DNA of 44,718 bases from an uncultured Chitinophagaceae bacterium (GCA_938017685.1 CALIIL010000021.1:1-44718); one strand, 5' to 3'. Positions 17,824 to 27,176 are shown, counted from the first letter of the stretch. Program-made: numbers and translations. The notes: generated by a model from the sequence alone, not told the origin.

Positions 17824-18471
17824 ATGCCTTCTATGAAAAAGATAATTAGTTTTGCCGTAGTCTTACTTTTTGCCTTGAATGTCACTGCTCAAGATGGTCA
17901 TTGGGAAGTAGGATTTTCGGGTGGTTATGGTATAGCTAATTTAAGAAGTGGTACTTGGCCTTTTAAGGCAAATCCTATAGGTAGTTACAGCATTGGTATG
18001 AGTGTTCAAAAGCATTTTAATGATCGTATCTCTTTATTTTCTGGGCTTTTGTTTGAACGAAAAGGCAATAAAATTACTGGTACCTATACGGATTCTAATG
18101 CTATTCCTATTGTTGAGTTTTCTAGTACTTTGGATAAAAGTTATTTAGTATTTCCTTTAATGCTACGTTTTCATTTAACGAAAAATAGAAATTTCTTTAT
18201 TAACTGCGGTCCAAGTTTTGGTTTTTCTATCAGAGACGTTGAGGTGCTGCGAGTACCTAATAGTGATCCTATTAGAAGTGTATACACCAACATCTCAAGG
18301 ATTGTAGATATTAATGCTTCCATTGGTGTGGGTTATAAAAAAGCATTGAATAAAAAACATATCATCTCAGGAGAGTTGAGATATAATCATGGATTGTTAG
18401 GCATAACCAAGAGTTCGAATCTGAAAAACTATAACGCCTTATTTATCCTAGGAATTACAAGAGCTTTCTAA
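17824..18471 (+). CDS. Outer-membrane beta-barrel protein (PorT-like fold)
   Basis: The 215-residue protein has a signal peptide (ending NVTAQ at about residue 24) followed by a pattern of alternating amphipathic strands: GFSGGYGIANL, SIGMSVQKHF, FSGLLFERKGNKI, LVFPLMLRFHL and SIGVGYKK. The end, LFILGITRAF, closes with a terminal aromatic. This is the outer-membrane beta-barrel domain of the PorT/OMP_b-brl_2 type. Specific function is unknown. ATG 17824 and ATG 17833 are both possible. Its stop codon overlaps that of the convergent topoisomerase gene. Confidence 0.75.
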   Translation: MPSMKKIISFAVVLLFALNVTAQDGHWEVGFSGGYGIANLRSGTWPFKANPIGSYSIGMSVQKHFNDRISLFSGLLFERKGNKITGTYTDSNAIPIVEFSSTLDKSYLVFPLMLRFHLTKNRNFFINCGPSFGFSIRDVEVLRVPNSDPIRSVYTNISRIVDINASIGVGYKKALNKKHIISGELRYNHGLLGITKSSNLKNYNALFILGITRAF

Positions 18472-20999
18472 TCAAATAATTCGCCGTTTCCCTCTTCTTT
18501 CTTTTCTTCTTCTTCTTCTTTTACTAATAAGGAGATTTCTAATAGATCGTTGTCGCACAATTTGTTTCCTATCGCTTTCCAGCCTTTTACTTCTATAAAT
18601 TCTACTAAGTCTATTTCTTTTTCAGAAGGCAAGTATTTTTTCTTGCCCGTTTTGAGCATAACCACTGGATGCTTTACGGAAGTTACCCACTCTAATCTAT
18701 TTTTTGAACCTTCTTTAATAAATAAGAAAGGTGTGTTAAGTGTCTGCGTTTCTATCTGAAAGCGCTTAGCCATATATTGCTTCTTATCACCGTCAAAGTA
18801 TACTGCTGCAATAACCGATTTAGGATTGAACTTTTCTACGCGTATCAAATTTTCATTATCAAAGCGCGTGGTCATATCGGTATTGTGTAAGGCGTATGTG
18901 CCATCAATGTAAAATGATAATACTAAATCTCCATCGCCAAACTCTCCTAGGTATATACCATTTTCGTCCATGTTTAAACGACCATGCGTATCATCGTACC
19001 AGAATTTTTGACCGGCTAAATCTGAACTACCCACTTCTAATTGCTTAACCGAGCGAATGCCGTATCGTGTTACTTGATTACCCTGGCTGCTGCGACCTTT
19101 AATGGCAATGTCAGCAAAGTCGTATTCGAATTTCTTAATGCGCGCGTTGGCAGCACTGCTTAAATTAACCTGCACTGTTTCGCTTTCACCACCTGGGTTA
19201 GAAGTAAAGTAATGCACCTTGCTTTTAGGATTCCCTTTGGTCAAGTCGTATTCTTTCTCGCGAGTAATGCTCTTTACATTAAAGCGCTTAGCATATGATT
19301 TGCCTGAGCCACCATCAACATACATCATATTATAGGTCGTGCGCTCATCGCCTTTTTTCCAAATGGCGGCATGGATTATATTTTTGCCAATAAATACTTT
19401 GTCCTGCACTTTTACCACTTTCATGATACCTTCATTGGTAAATACAATGAGGTCATCTACATCGGCACAATCAAATAAGTACTCTTCTTTCTTTAAACCG
19501 CTACCAATAAATCCTTCGGTACGGTTCATGTATATTTTAGTATTGGCAATCGCAATGGCTTTTACCTTAATTGTTTCAAATGATTTTATTTCAGTTTTAC
19601 GTTCGCGCCCTTTGCCGTATTTGTCTAACAAATTTTGATAGTAGGCTATAGAGTAGTCATTAATATTTTTGAGGTTCTTTTTTGTTTCTTTAATCTCGTC
19701 CTCCAACTTTTTAATTTGATTAATTAAATCGTCGATATCTAATTTATAAATTCTTCTAACTGGTTTTTCAGTTAGTTTAACCACATCTTCTCGTGTTACT
19801 TCTCTTTTTAGTTTTTTCTCAAATGGTTCAAATGCTTTTTCAATGGCGGTCAGAACGGTTTCCCAATCTTTATGTTTTTTCTCAAGCTCTTTATATATTT
19901 TTTCTTCAAAGAATATTTTCTCTAAGGAAGTATAGTGCCATTTATTTTCAAGTTCTGAAAGTTTTATTTTTAGCTCTTGTGTTAGTAGTGACTTAGTATT
20001 TTCCGTATTTATTTTTAAGAGTTCCGTTGCGTTGGTAAATACTGGCTTCTCATCAATAATGACACAAATGTTAGGCGATATAGACACCTGGCAATTGGTA
20101 AATGCATAGAGTGCATCAATCGTTTGATCAGCGGTTACGCCGCTGGCCAATTGCACTTCAATCTCAACATCGGCTGCTGTATTGTCTGTTACTTTTTTTA
20201 CTTTGAGTTTATTATTATCATTAGCTTTTACAATACTATCAATGAGTGAGTTGGTGGTTGTGCCATATGGTACATCTTTAATGAGTAAGGTTTTATTATC
20301 CTTTTTCTCAATGTGTGCACGAACTTTAATTTTTCCTCCGCGCTGCCCGTCATTATAATTTTCTGGGTCCATCATGCCTCCTGTTAAGAAGTCAGGTAAT
20401 AGTTTAAATCGCTTACCCTGCAAGTGTTTTATTGAAGCTTGTATTAATTCAATAAAGTTATGAGGAAGAATTTTTGTAGAAAGACCAACGGCAATTCCCT
20501 CAGCGCCTTGTGCTAATAGTAATGGAAATTTCATAGGCAAGCTCACTGGCTCGTTCTTGCGCCCATCATAACTCAATTGCCACTCCGTAGTTTTGGGATT
20601 GAAAGCAACGTCTAGAGCAAACTTAGATAAGCGTGCTTCAATATATCTTGGTGCTGCAGCGCTATCCCCTGTGCGCACATCACCCCAGTTACCTTGTGTT
20701 TCTATTAATAAGTTTTTCTGTCCAAGGTTAATAATAGCATCTCCAATACTAGCATCTCCATGCGGGTGATACTGCATACTTTGACCTATTACATTGGCTA
20801 CTTTATTAAAACGACCATCGTCCATTTCTTTAAGCGCATGTAATATTCTACGCTGTACCGGTTTCAGACCATCTACACCATAAGGTACTGCGCGCTCAAG
20901 GATTACATAACTCGCATAATCCAAGAACCAATTCTTGTACATTTCCTTTACGTGGTTTTGCGGAGAATCGCCTTGCTCAAAAGTTTTATTTGTTGCCAT
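18468..20999 (-). CDS. parC: DNA topoisomerase IV subunit A (ParC/GyrA family)
   Basis: The 843-residue protein has the breakage-reunion domain with catalytic Tyr119 (AAAPRYIEARLS), the QRDR sequence HPHGDASIGD (78-87), a long coiled coil (about 435-480) and a C-terminal region with degenerate DNA-wrapping blades (SRQ-like strands such as RSSQGNQVTRYG). It cuts and passes DNA duplexes and, with ParE, separates replicated chromosomes. The protein ends in an acidic/Lys tail (EEEEEKKEEGNGELFD). It lacks a clear GyrA box, which favours ParC over GyrA. The partner parE is not in the window. The gene is transcribed alone. Confidence 0.88.
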   Translation of the reverse strand: MATNKTFEQGDSPQNHVKEMYKNWFLDYASYVILERAVPYGVDGLKPVQRRILHALKEMDDGRFNKVANVIGQSMQYHPHGDASIGDAIINLGQKNLLIETQGNWGDVRTGDSAAAPRYIEARLSKFALDVAFNPKTTEWQLSYDGRKNEPVSLPMKFPLLLAQGAEGIAVGLSTKILPHNFIELIQASIKHLQGKRFKLLPDFLTGGMMDPENYNDGQRGGKIKVRAHIEKKDNKTLLIKDVPYGTTTNSLIDSIVKANDNNKLKVKKVTDNTAADVEIEVQLASGVTADQTIDALYAFTNCQVSISPNICVIIDEKPVFTNATELLKINTENTKSLLTQELKIKLSELENKWHYTSLEKIFFEEKIYKELEKKHKDWETVLTAIEKAFEPFEKKLKREVTREDVVKLTEKPVRRIYKLDIDDLINQIKKLEDEIKETKKNLKNINDYSIAYYQNLLDKYGKGRERKTEIKSFETIKVKAIAIANTKIYMNRTEGFIGSGLKKEEYLFDCADVDDLIVFTNEGIMKVVKVQDKVFIGKNIIHAAIWKKGDERTTYNMMYVDGGSGKSYAKRFNVKSITREKEYDLTKGNPKSKVHYFTSNPGGESETVQVNLSSAANARIKKFEYDFADIAIKGRSSQGNQVTRYGIRSVKQLEVGSSDLAGQKFWYDDTHGRLNMDENGIYLGEFGDGDLVLSFYIDGTYALHNTDMTTRFDNENLIRVEKFNPKSVIAAVYFDGDKKQYMAKRFQIETQTLNTPFLFIKEGSKNRLEWVTSVKHPVVMLKTGKKKYLPSEKEIDLVEFIEVKGWKAIGNKLCDNDLLEISLLVKEEEEEKKEEGNGELFD

Positions 21000-21079
21000 A
21001 AATCAGAACGGTAAATATATTTTTTAATGATGAAATGAATAAGTTTAGTTAATCACATAAGTGTGAATTTAATACGGCT

Positions 21080-21087
21080 TACTTTTG
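21080..21087 (+). promoter_or_regulatory. Candidate -7 element TACTTTTG for DUF4271-hemD
   Basis: TACTTTTG matches TAnnTTTG and ends four bases before the GTG at 21092. No TTG lies at a good -33 distance. If real, transcription starts at or beside that GTG. Confidence 0.4.
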
Positions 21088-21091
21088 CTAG

Positions 21092-21928
21092 GTGAGGCAA
21101 TTCTTAATGATTTTGTGGTTATCTCTCTTCTCTTGGAGTGTACATGCTCAAAGTGGACAAGTACGTGCTAGCAAGGATAGTGTAACGTTCCATGACAGTA
21201 TATTAGACCAACCGTCGCCTGTATCCACTACAATTGCCCAAGATCTAGGATTGAAAATTGCTGATGTAAGAGCTGATCAGAACAAGACAGATCTGTTTTT
21301 ATTATTCTTACTAATATTTTTACTTTTTGGTTTATTACGCTTCTTTTATCCGAAATATATAAGTGGGTTATTTAAATTGTATAATCGAGGGCAAATGGTT
21401 AATCAATCGGCTATACATCAATTACAGAGTAATAATGCACCCAAGGTCCTATTTACGATTATTTACTTTTTAACAGCTGGTTACGTAGTCGTAAAAATTA
21501 TATATTACTTCCAAGGAATGCCACTTTGTACTAATAGTTGCAAAGATATTGGTTTGGGAATTAGCCTAATTACAGCCACATTTCTTTTTAAATTTATAAT
21601 TGTTCGTGCTTTATCCTGGATCTTTAATTTTAAGAAAGGGATTAAAGGATTATTTCATTATTTGAATTTTGCCAACCAGATTGTGGGTATAATATTGCTC
21701 CCAATATGTGGTTTATTATTGCTTTGTTTAGAAAAAGGCGCCACTTTTATACTTATACTAGGGATAATAACATTAGCTATCTCTCTGATAGTCAGGTATA
21801 TATATAATTTTGCCTATTTAAAACAATTGCCAAACGTACGTCTAATTCATTTTTTGCTCTATCTTTGTGCGTTCGAAATTATACCTATAGCAGTTTTAGG
21901 TCGCTATTTGTTGAATAATTTCGCTTAA
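21092..21928 (+). CDS. DUF4271 integral membrane protein
   Basis: The 278-residue protein has a signal-like N-terminus (ending SVHAQ) and about six hydrophobic helices after residue 70 (LFLLFLLIFLLFGLL, then FTIIYFLTAGYVVVKIIYYF). The body matches DUF4271, a Bacteroidota membrane family often next to hemD, as here. Function is unknown; co-location suggests a link to tetrapyrrole metabolism or simply a conserved gene pair. I chose GTG 21092 because it adds an Arg before the hydrophobic run and sits 4 bases after a -7 element. ATG 21107 is the alternative. Confidence 0.75.
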   Translation: MRQFLMILWLSLFSWSVHAQSGQVRASKDSVTFHDSILDQPSPVSTTIAQDLGLKIADVRADQNKTDLFLLFLLIFLLFGLLRFFYPKYISGLFKLYNRGQMVNQSAIHQLQSNNAPKVLFTIIYFLTAGYVVVKIIYYFQGMPLCTNSCKDIGLGISLITATFLFKFIIVRALSWIFNFKKGIKGLFHYLNFANQIVGIILLPICGLLLLCLEKGATFILILGIITLAISLIVRYIYNFAYLKQLPNVRLIHFLLYLCAFEIIPIAVLGRYLLNNFA

Positions 21929-21951
21929 AATATTTTTATTAATTGAATTCT

Positions 21952-22830
21952 ATGGGGAAAGTAGCTACAAAATCGAAAGGTGCGAAGAAGACGATAACTA
22001 AAAAAAGCACGAAAGCAAAAAGTGCTGATGCAAAGAAAGGTGCCGTTAAGAAAGAAGCAGCTCCCAAAAAAAGTGCACCCGCCAGAATTGAAACTATTTT
22101 AATCTCTCAGCCTGAGCCAAGCTCTCCTAAAAGTCCCTATTTCAATTTAGAAAAAAAGTATAACGTAAAGTTAGATTTCTATCCTTTCATTATTGTTGAA
22201 GGTGTTACTTCTAAAGAGTTTCGTAAGCAAAAGGTTGATGTACAGAATCAAACGGCTATAATATTTACAAGTCGTAATGCTATTGATCATTTCTTTAGAT
22301 TATGCGAGGAGCTTAAAGTAAAGGTAAATGGTGATATGAAGTATTACTGTATATCAGAAGCTGTTGCGCTTTACCTACAAAAGTTCATTGTATATCGTAA
22401 GCGTAAGATATTTTTTGGTGAAGGTGGGGTAGATAGTATGCTTGAAGTGATATTAAAGCATAACGCTAAGAAAAGCGAGAAGTTTATCGTTCCGGTTAAT
22501 GATTTAATCCATGCAAAAGTGACATCTGTTTTTGAAGAAAATGAGATTGAATATCGCGAGTCAGTATTGTACAGAACAGTGTGCAACCAATGTGAGGATA
22601 TTATTAATAAGAACCATGATTTGTTAGTATTCTTTAGCCCGAGTGGTGTAAAATCTTTATTCGAAAATAATCCTAAATACAAACAAGGTAAAACTGTTGT
22701 TGCCACATTTGGTCCAAAAACCAAGGCTGCAGCTGAAGAAGCTGGTTTAAGATTAGATATTGAAGCCCCAAAACCGAATATGCCTTCGATGGTTGCGGCA
22801 TTAGAGCATTACTTAAAAACGAGTAATTAA
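21952..22830 (+). CDS. hemD: Uroporphyrinogen-III synthase with Lys-rich N-terminal extension
   Basis: The 292-residue protein starts with an extension of about 45 residues in which 15 of the first 40 are lysine, then a HemD fold (from about residue 48: ETILISQPEP, IIFTSRNAIDHF, YYCISEAVALYL, VLYRTVCNQCEDI, LLVFFSPSGVKSLFEN, VATFGPKTKAAAEEAG). HemD closes the linear tetrapyrrole hydroxymethylbilane to uroporphyrinogen III on the heme pathway. I chose ATG 21952 over the TTG 9 bases upstream. It follows the DUF4271 gene by 23 bases. The basic tail is not part of the catalytic fold and its role is unknown. Confidence 0.85.
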   Translation: MGKVATKSKGAKKTITKKSTKAKSADAKKGAVKKEAAPKKSAPARIETILISQPEPSSPKSPYFNLEKKYNVKLDFYPFIIVEGVTSKEFRKQKVDVQNQTAIIFTSRNAIDHFFRLCEELKVKVNGDMKYYCISEAVALYLQKFIVYRKRKIFFGEGGVDSMLEVILKHNAKKSEKFIVPVNDLIHAKVTSVFEENEIEYRESVLYRTVCNQCEDIINKNHDLLVFFSPSGVKSLFENNPKYKQGKTVVATFGPKTKAAAEEAGLRLDIEAPKPNMPSMVAALEHYLKTSN

Positions 22831-22844
22831 AAATTACTCGTTTT
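22816..22844. terminator. Bidirectional terminator overlapping both stop codons
   Basis: AAAACGAGTAATT (22816-22828) and AATTACTCGTTTT (22832-22844) form a perfect 13-bp stem with a three-A loop. The left arm contains the last codons of hemD and the right arm the last codons of the convergent small gene, so each strand has the stem followed by or containing a T-run. It can end transcription from both sides. Confidence 0.75.
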
Positions 22845-23220
22845 CTTGTTGTCTTTTTTTCTTGCGTTCCCAGCGTTCCCGTTCTATATCTTGAAATTTT
22901 AGAAATTCTTTTATTGGAATTATACTTTTCATGCAACTATCTCTGTATTGATAGATGCTCCGATAGGCCGCTGACCGTTCCTTCTTACTTAATTGGTCTA
23001 CCACTAACTTGAGCGAATCAAATTTTTGACTGACGACAATATTCATTTCATAAAGCGAGTCTTCTTGTGCTTCAGATACAGTGAGGCTGTCTACCATCTT
23101 TTTTGTAAAATATCGAGCCTTTTCTTCTGGTGTTCTTTTCTTATACTGATATTTTTTTTGAGACCAAGCATTTAAGTTGCATCCCAGACATAGTAATATT
23201 AAGAGAACTAGTTTTTTCAT
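22834..23220 (-). CDS. Small exported protein of unknown function
   Basis: I start at ATG 23220 (128 residues), after a TTG one codon upstream. A signal peptide (MKKLVLLILLCLGCNLNAWSQ) precedes a charged, helical body with KKRTPEEKARYFTKKMVDSL and repeated E/D/K/R. The opening resembles the Spy/CpxP-like and DUF4890 small periplasmic proteins of Bacteroidota (TPEE.A...T..M...L motif), but I cannot confirm a family. The C-terminus is a charged coil (RERWERKKKRQQENE). The end is shared with the hemD terminator. It is transcribed towards hemD and follows the DUF937-like gene by 25 bases. Confidence 0.55.
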   Translation of the reverse strand: MKKLVLLILLCLGCNLNAWSQKKYQYKKRTPEEKARYFTKKMVDSLTVSEAQEDSLYEMNIVVSQKFDSLKLVVDQLSKKERSAAYRSIYQYRDSCMKSIIPIKEFLKFQDIERERWERKKKRQQENE

Positions 23221-23245
23221 CAATAATAAAAGAATAGAATTGAAC

Positions 23246-23878
23246 TTATTGCATAAGACCTCCTAGCAAATCCATAATGCCTCCACCACTCTGTTGTTGC
23301 TGGTTCTGTTGCATGCTACCTGCTGCACCCGACACGGCTGCCATAATATCTTGCATATCTACATCTCCGTCGCCGTCTATATCCATGCCGCCTCCTTGGC
23401 TTACCTTACTTAATAAACCGCTAAAGTCTATGGATTGATTTCTATTTGGTAGTTGTACTCCGCCGCCTTGATTAGTATTGCCACCAATAAGAGTGCCCAG
23501 GATATTATTTATATCAAATTGATTGTTATTCGCATCATTGGTATTATTGACCAACTTGCCCAGTACCATGGGAATAAGACTCATGGCAATGTTCTTGGCA
23601 GCACTAGATTCAATACCTAATTTATCCATAATACTACTTACAAATTGGTTCATAATCCCGCCAACAACAGGATTGCTTTCATTGACTGCTGCATTACCAG
23701 AGAATAGACCCATTACTTGATCTAAGCCACCGCTTGCGAGTACATTTTGTAAGCCGCTATATACTGATTCTGTAGCGATACCAACTGCTTGCTTATTTTG
23801 AGCATTTGGGATATTGTTATTGTTTATAATATCATTTTGACCTTCTTGTTGGATCAAAGAAAAGAGTTGTTCTAACAT
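23246..23878 (-). CDS. DUF937-like protein with calcium-loop motif
   Basis: The 210-residue protein is Gly/Asn/Gln-rich and lacks a signal peptide. Helical segments such as MLEQLFSLIQQEGQNDI, GLQNVLASGGLDQVMGLF and LIPMVLGKLVNN resemble DUF937/YidB-type proteins. Residues 166-177 read DIDGDGDVDMQD, an EF-hand or dockerin-like Ca-binding loop, followed by a helix and then a low-complexity QQNQQQQSGGG tail ending MDLLGGLMQ. The role is unknown. It lies between the small exported gene and birA on the same strand, 36 bases from birA. Confidence 0.55.
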   Translation of the reverse strand: MLEQLFSLIQQEGQNDIINNNNIPNAQNKQAVGIATESVYSGLQNVLASGGLDQVMGLFSGNAAVNESNPVVGGIMNQFVSSIMDKLGIESSAAKNIAMSLIPMVLGKLVNNTNDANNNQFDINNILGTLIGGNTNQGGGVQLPNRNQSIDFSGLLSKVSQGGGMDIDGDGDVDMQDIMAAVSGAAGSMQQNQQQQSGGGIMDLLGGLMQ

Positions 23879-23914
23879 AGTTTATAGAGTTTATGAAACT
23901 AAATATATGAAATA

Positions 23915-24667
23915 TTAATCAAGAATGAGTTCAATTTCCTTGTGTCGGAATTTTTTAACAGAACCGTCAAAGAGCAATTGTAGCTCACCGCTTTTTGAAA
24001 CACCAACAACAGATGCTGTAAATACTTCACCTTTTTTCTTGAATGAAATTTTTTCATCATAGCCAATGAGCATTTGTTGGTATTCATTGAAAATACCCTC
24101 TGGATCTTTAAGGAATGCGGCATAGTTTGCATTCATAGCTTTTACGAGGTAACGCTCGCTTTGTTTTAAACTTTGTTCTTTATTTAAAAGTAGTTTTAGT
24201 GAGGTTGTTCTGTTTAGAAGAGGAAACTGAACCTGATTGATATTGATACCTATCCCAACAATTGCATATTGCCATACACTGCCACGCAGTACATTCTCCA
24301 TTAATAAACCAGCAATTTTTCGATTGCCTACGAATACATCATTGGGCCACTTAATGCGTACATCTTTGATTTCATAGTGCTCCATAAGTAATGAAGCTAC
24401 CGCATTACAGAAGCAGGCATTTAGAATAAACTGATCTTCCAATGGGAATTCTTGTGTATCGAGTATTACACTAAGCAATAGATTTTTGCCTTGTTCACTA
24501 GTCCATATATTGCCATGTTGGCCCTTGCCATTGGTTTGGTAATCAGCCTTTACAATTAAGCCATGCGAGGCTATACCTTGGTTTATTAGGCGCATAGCAT
24601 AATTATTGGTGCTATCAATTTCTCGCAAATCAATTATTTCCTCTCCAATCTTAACTTGCTTATTCAT
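23915..24667 (-). CDS. birA: Biotin-protein ligase, monofunctional
   Basis: The 250-residue protein has the BPL/LplA catalytic fold with GKGQHGNIW (47-55, the biotin/adenylate loop that reads GRGRRGR in E. coli), KWPND (106-110) and Lys117 in GNRKIAGLL, followed by the C-terminal SH3-like domain. It activates biotin as biotinyl-5'-AMP and attaches it to a lysine of biotin carboxyl carrier proteins such as that of acetyl-CoA carboxylase. There is no N-terminal helix-turn-helix, so it is not a biotin-operon repressor. It is divergent from rsfS. Confidence 0.9.
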   Translation of the reverse strand: MNKQVKIGEEIIDLREIDSTNNYAMRLINQGIASHGLIVKADYQTNGKGQHGNIWTSEQGKNLLLSVILDTQEFPLEDQFILNACFCNAVASLLMEHYEIKDVRIKWPNDVFVGNRKIAGLLMENVLRGSVWQYAIVGIGININQVQFPLLNRTTSLKLLLNKEQSLKQSERYLVKAMNANYAAFLKDPEGIFNEYQQMLIGYDEKISFKKKGEVFTASVVGVSKSGELQLLFDGSVKKFRHKEIELILD

Positions 24668-24681
24668 TTAATTCTTTATAG

Positions 24682-24689
24682 TAACTTTG
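24682..24689 (+). promoter_or_regulatory. Candidate -7 element TAACTTTG for rsfS-ftsH
   Basis: TAACTTTG matches TAnnTTTG. A TTG at 24656-24658, 23 bases upstream, is a usable -33 element. The element lies in the birA/rsfS intergenic region and predicts a 5' leader of about 40 bases for rsfS. Confidence 0.4.
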
Positions 24690-24735
24690 TAATTGTTTAA
24701 GGCAATCTTAAAAGTAAATAAAAAAACAATAGTAT

Positions 24736-25122
24736 TTGAAAACAACACCGGTTACTACAAGCGAAAATGCAACACTAACTTTATCCAGTCCACTTCTTAA
24801 AACGATTATTGAGAGTATTAAAGAAAAAAAAGGCGAAGGCATTGTATCACTAGATTTAAAAAATGTACATGAGTCCGTAGCAGATTTTTTTATCTTTTGC
24901 GAAGCGACTAATATCATTCAGCTCAATACAATCATTGATTATACTGAAGAACAAGTAAGAATAGAATGTGAGCAGAAGCCATACCGAGTAGATGGTAAAA
25001 AAGGAGACCATTGGATTGTGCTTGATTATGTGGACGTTGTCATACACTGCATGATGCCTGAAACAAGGAAGTTCTATAACCTAGAAGAACTTTGGCACGA
25101 TGCTAACAAAAAAGAACACTAA
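24736..25122 (+). CDS. rsfS: Ribosomal silencing factor RsfS
   Basis: The 128-residue protein matches the RsfS/Iojap family in length and motifs: DLKNVHESVADFFIFCEA, the QIRVECEQ-like helix and a closing HWIVLDYVDVVIHCM stretch with RKFYNLEELW. RsfS binds ribosomal protein L14 on the 50S subunit and blocks subunit joining under starvation. The start is TTG at 24736, since there is no Met before the first conserved motif. It leads a conserved run with ftsH, 32 bases downstream. Confidence 0.88.
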   Translation: MKTTPVTTSENATLTLSSPLLKTIIESIKEKKGEGIVSLDLKNVHESVADFFIFCEATNIIQLNTIIDYTEEQVRIECEQKPYRVDGKKGDHWIVLDYVDVVIHCMMPETRKFYNLEELWHDANKKEH

Positions 25123-25154
25123 TTTGAACTAAATTTACCACCTTTCGAAATTTG

Positions 25155-27176
25155 ATGGAACAAGAGCAAAACAACACTCCAAAAGGAGACAAAAATATCA
25201 AACCCAAATTACCTCCCAAAGGTCCTAAGTTCAACATGAGTTGGATTTATGGCGGTTTTCTTATTGCCATGATAGGCGTCTGGTTTATTGGTGGAGGATT
25301 TATGACTGAAGGTCGTGAGATTTCATTTCAAAAATTTGAACAAGAATTATATGCCAAAGGTTTAGTTGAGAAACTACACGTTGAGAACAAGCATATCGTT
25401 CAAGTTTCTTTATTCAAAGACAGCTTGGAGTTGCCTAAGAATGCTGTACTACTCAAGAAGGTAAAGCAGAATGTAAAAGGTGGACAATTTTCTTTTTCAA
25501 TTGGAGATATTGAACAATTTAAAAGTGATATGGCTAAGGCTGTAGAAAAATACCCAACAGTAAAGCAAGCGGAAATAACATATGACAATAACAAAGGCGG
25601 GTTCTTAAATAACTTAATGTCTATGTTGTTACCACTATTATTATTAGTAGGAATATGGGTGCTACTTATGCGCAAGATGGGTGGCGGAGCTGGCGGTGCA
25701 GGAGGTGCTGGTGGTCTGTTTAATATTGGGAAATCTAAGGCAACACTTTTTGAAAAAGGAACAAAGGTAAATGTTACGTTTAACGATGTAGCTGGTCTTG
25801 ATGAAGCTAAAGTGGAAGTAATGGAAGTAGTAGACTTCTTAAAACATCCCAAGAAGTACACCGCGCTCGGTGGTAAAATACCAAAGGGAAGTCTATTGGT
25901 TGGACCTCCAGGAACGGGTAAGACATTATTAGCCAAAGCAATGGCTGGAGAGGCGCAAGTACCGTTCTTTAGTTTAAGTGGTAGTGACTTTGTAGAAATG
26001 TTTGTTGGAGTAGGTGCTAGCCGTGTGCGTGACTTGTTTAAGCAAGCTCGTGAGAAAGCGCCATGTATCATCTTTATTGATGAGATTGATGCCATTGGTC
26101 GTGCAAGAGGTAAGAACCAAATGATGAGTAACGATGAGCGGGAGAATACGCTTAATCAACTCTTAGTAGAAATGGATGGCTTTAGTGGCGACAGCGGTAT
26201 TATCGTACTAGCCGCTACGAATAGACCGGATGTATTGGACACTGCTCTATTGCGTCCTGGTCGTTTTGATAGACAAATAACAATTGGTATTCCTGATTTA
26301 AAAGGTCGTGAGGATATTTTTAAAGTACACTTAGGGAATAAAAAAGTCTCTAAAGATTTAAATACACATAAGCTAGCAGCACAAACGCCAGGTTTTGCCG
26401 GTGCGGATATTGCTAACATATGTAATGAGGCTGCTTTAATTGCTGCACGTAATGGGAAATCTGAGATTGACTTACAAGATTTTAATGATGCTATTGATCG
26501 TGTCATTGGAGGTATTGAAAAGAAAAGTAAAATAATATTGCCAGAAGAGAAAAAGGTAATAGCATATCACGAAGCAGGTCATGCTGTTTCGGGTTGGTTC
26601 TTAGAGCATGCACATCCTTTGGTCAAAGTAACTATTGTACCTCGTGGTGAGGCTGCATTGGGTTACGCTCAATATTTGCCTAAAGAAAAATACCTAACGC
26701 TTAAAGAAGAGTTAGAGGACGATTTATGCATGACTTTAGGAGGTCGAGCAGTTGAAGAACTCGTTTTTGGAAAAATATCTACTGGAGCCTTAAGTGATTT
26801 ACAACAAGTTACAAAAATGGCATACGCCATGGTAAGTGTGTATGGCATGAACGATAAAGTTGGTAACGTATCCTTCTATGATCCACAAAATGAAAATGGA
26901 TTTCAAAAACCATATAGTGAAAAAACTGGTCAGATGATTGATGACGAGGTACGTAAATTGATTGAGGTTGCTTATGAGCGTGTAAAAGCTCTATTAAGTG
27001 ATAAAAAAGAAGCTGTAAAAATAATTGCAGAGCAATTGTTAGAAAAAGAGGTCCTTTATAAAGATGATTTAATTCGATTGATAGGAGAACGACCTTACGA
27101 CTTGCCAGCAGTAACTCCTGACTTAATTGCCGAAACAACCAACGAGCTTGAAGATAATAACAAGGAGGCCGAATAA
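25155..27176 (+). CDS. ftsH: ATP-dependent zinc metalloprotease FtsH
   Basis: I start at ATG 25155 (673 residues). There are two membrane helices, about 30-50 and 155-172, with the periplasmic loop between, then a Gly/Ala-rich linker and an AAA+ ATPase with Walker A GPPGTGKT (about 251-258), Walker [12 protein letters not shown], the second region of homology ([21 protein letters not shown]) and the zinc protease motif HEAGH (about 472-476). FtsH is a hexameric membrane-anchored protease that degrades misfolded membrane proteins and regulators. It follows rsfS and precedes the LUD gene by 17 bases. Confidence 0.95.
   Translation: MEQEQNNTPKGDKNIKPKLPPKGPKFNMSWIYGGFLIAMIGVWFIGGGFMTEGREISFQKFEQELYAKGLVEKLHVENKHIVQVSLFKDSLELPKNAVLLKKVKQNVKGGQFSFSIGDIEQFKSDMAKAVEKYPTVKQAEITYDNNKGGFLNNLMSMLLPLLLLVGIWVLLMRKMGGGAGGAGGAGGLFNIGKSKATLFEKGTKVNVTFNDVAGLDEAKVEVMEVVDFLKHPKKYTALGGKIPKGSLLVGPPGTGKTLLAKAMAGEAQVPFFSLSGSDFVEMFVGVGASRVRDLFKQAREKAPCIIFIDEIDAIGRARGKNQMMSNDERENTLNQLLVEMDGFSGDSGIIVLAATNRPDVLDTALLRPGRFDRQITIGIPDLKGREDIFKVHLGNKKVSKDLNTHKLAAQTPGFAGADIANICNEAALIAARNGKSEIDLQDFNDAIDRVIGGIEKKSKIILPEEKKVIAYHEAGHAVSGWFLEHAHPLVKVTIVPRGEAALGYAQYLPKEKYLTLKEELEDDLCMTLGGRAVEELVFGKISTGALSDLQQVTKMAYAMVSVYGMNDKVGNVSFYDPQNENGFQKPYSEKTGQMIDDEVRKLIEVAYERVKALLSDKKEAVKIIAEQLLEKEVLYKDDLIRLIGERPYDLPAVTPDLIAETTNELEDNNKEAE

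Noticed and set aside
18468-20999. The gene as gyrA
   Set aside because: No convincing GyrA box and weak, divergent C-terminal blades; ParC is the better fit, though the two cannot be separated with certainty by eye.
23915-24667. birA as a bifunctional repressor
   Set aside because: The protein starts at the catalytic domain and has no helix-turn-helix.
25400-26159. Long open frames antisense to ftsH
   Set aside because: They run opposite a gene with clear catalytic motifs, are low-complexity, and have no promoter or family match.
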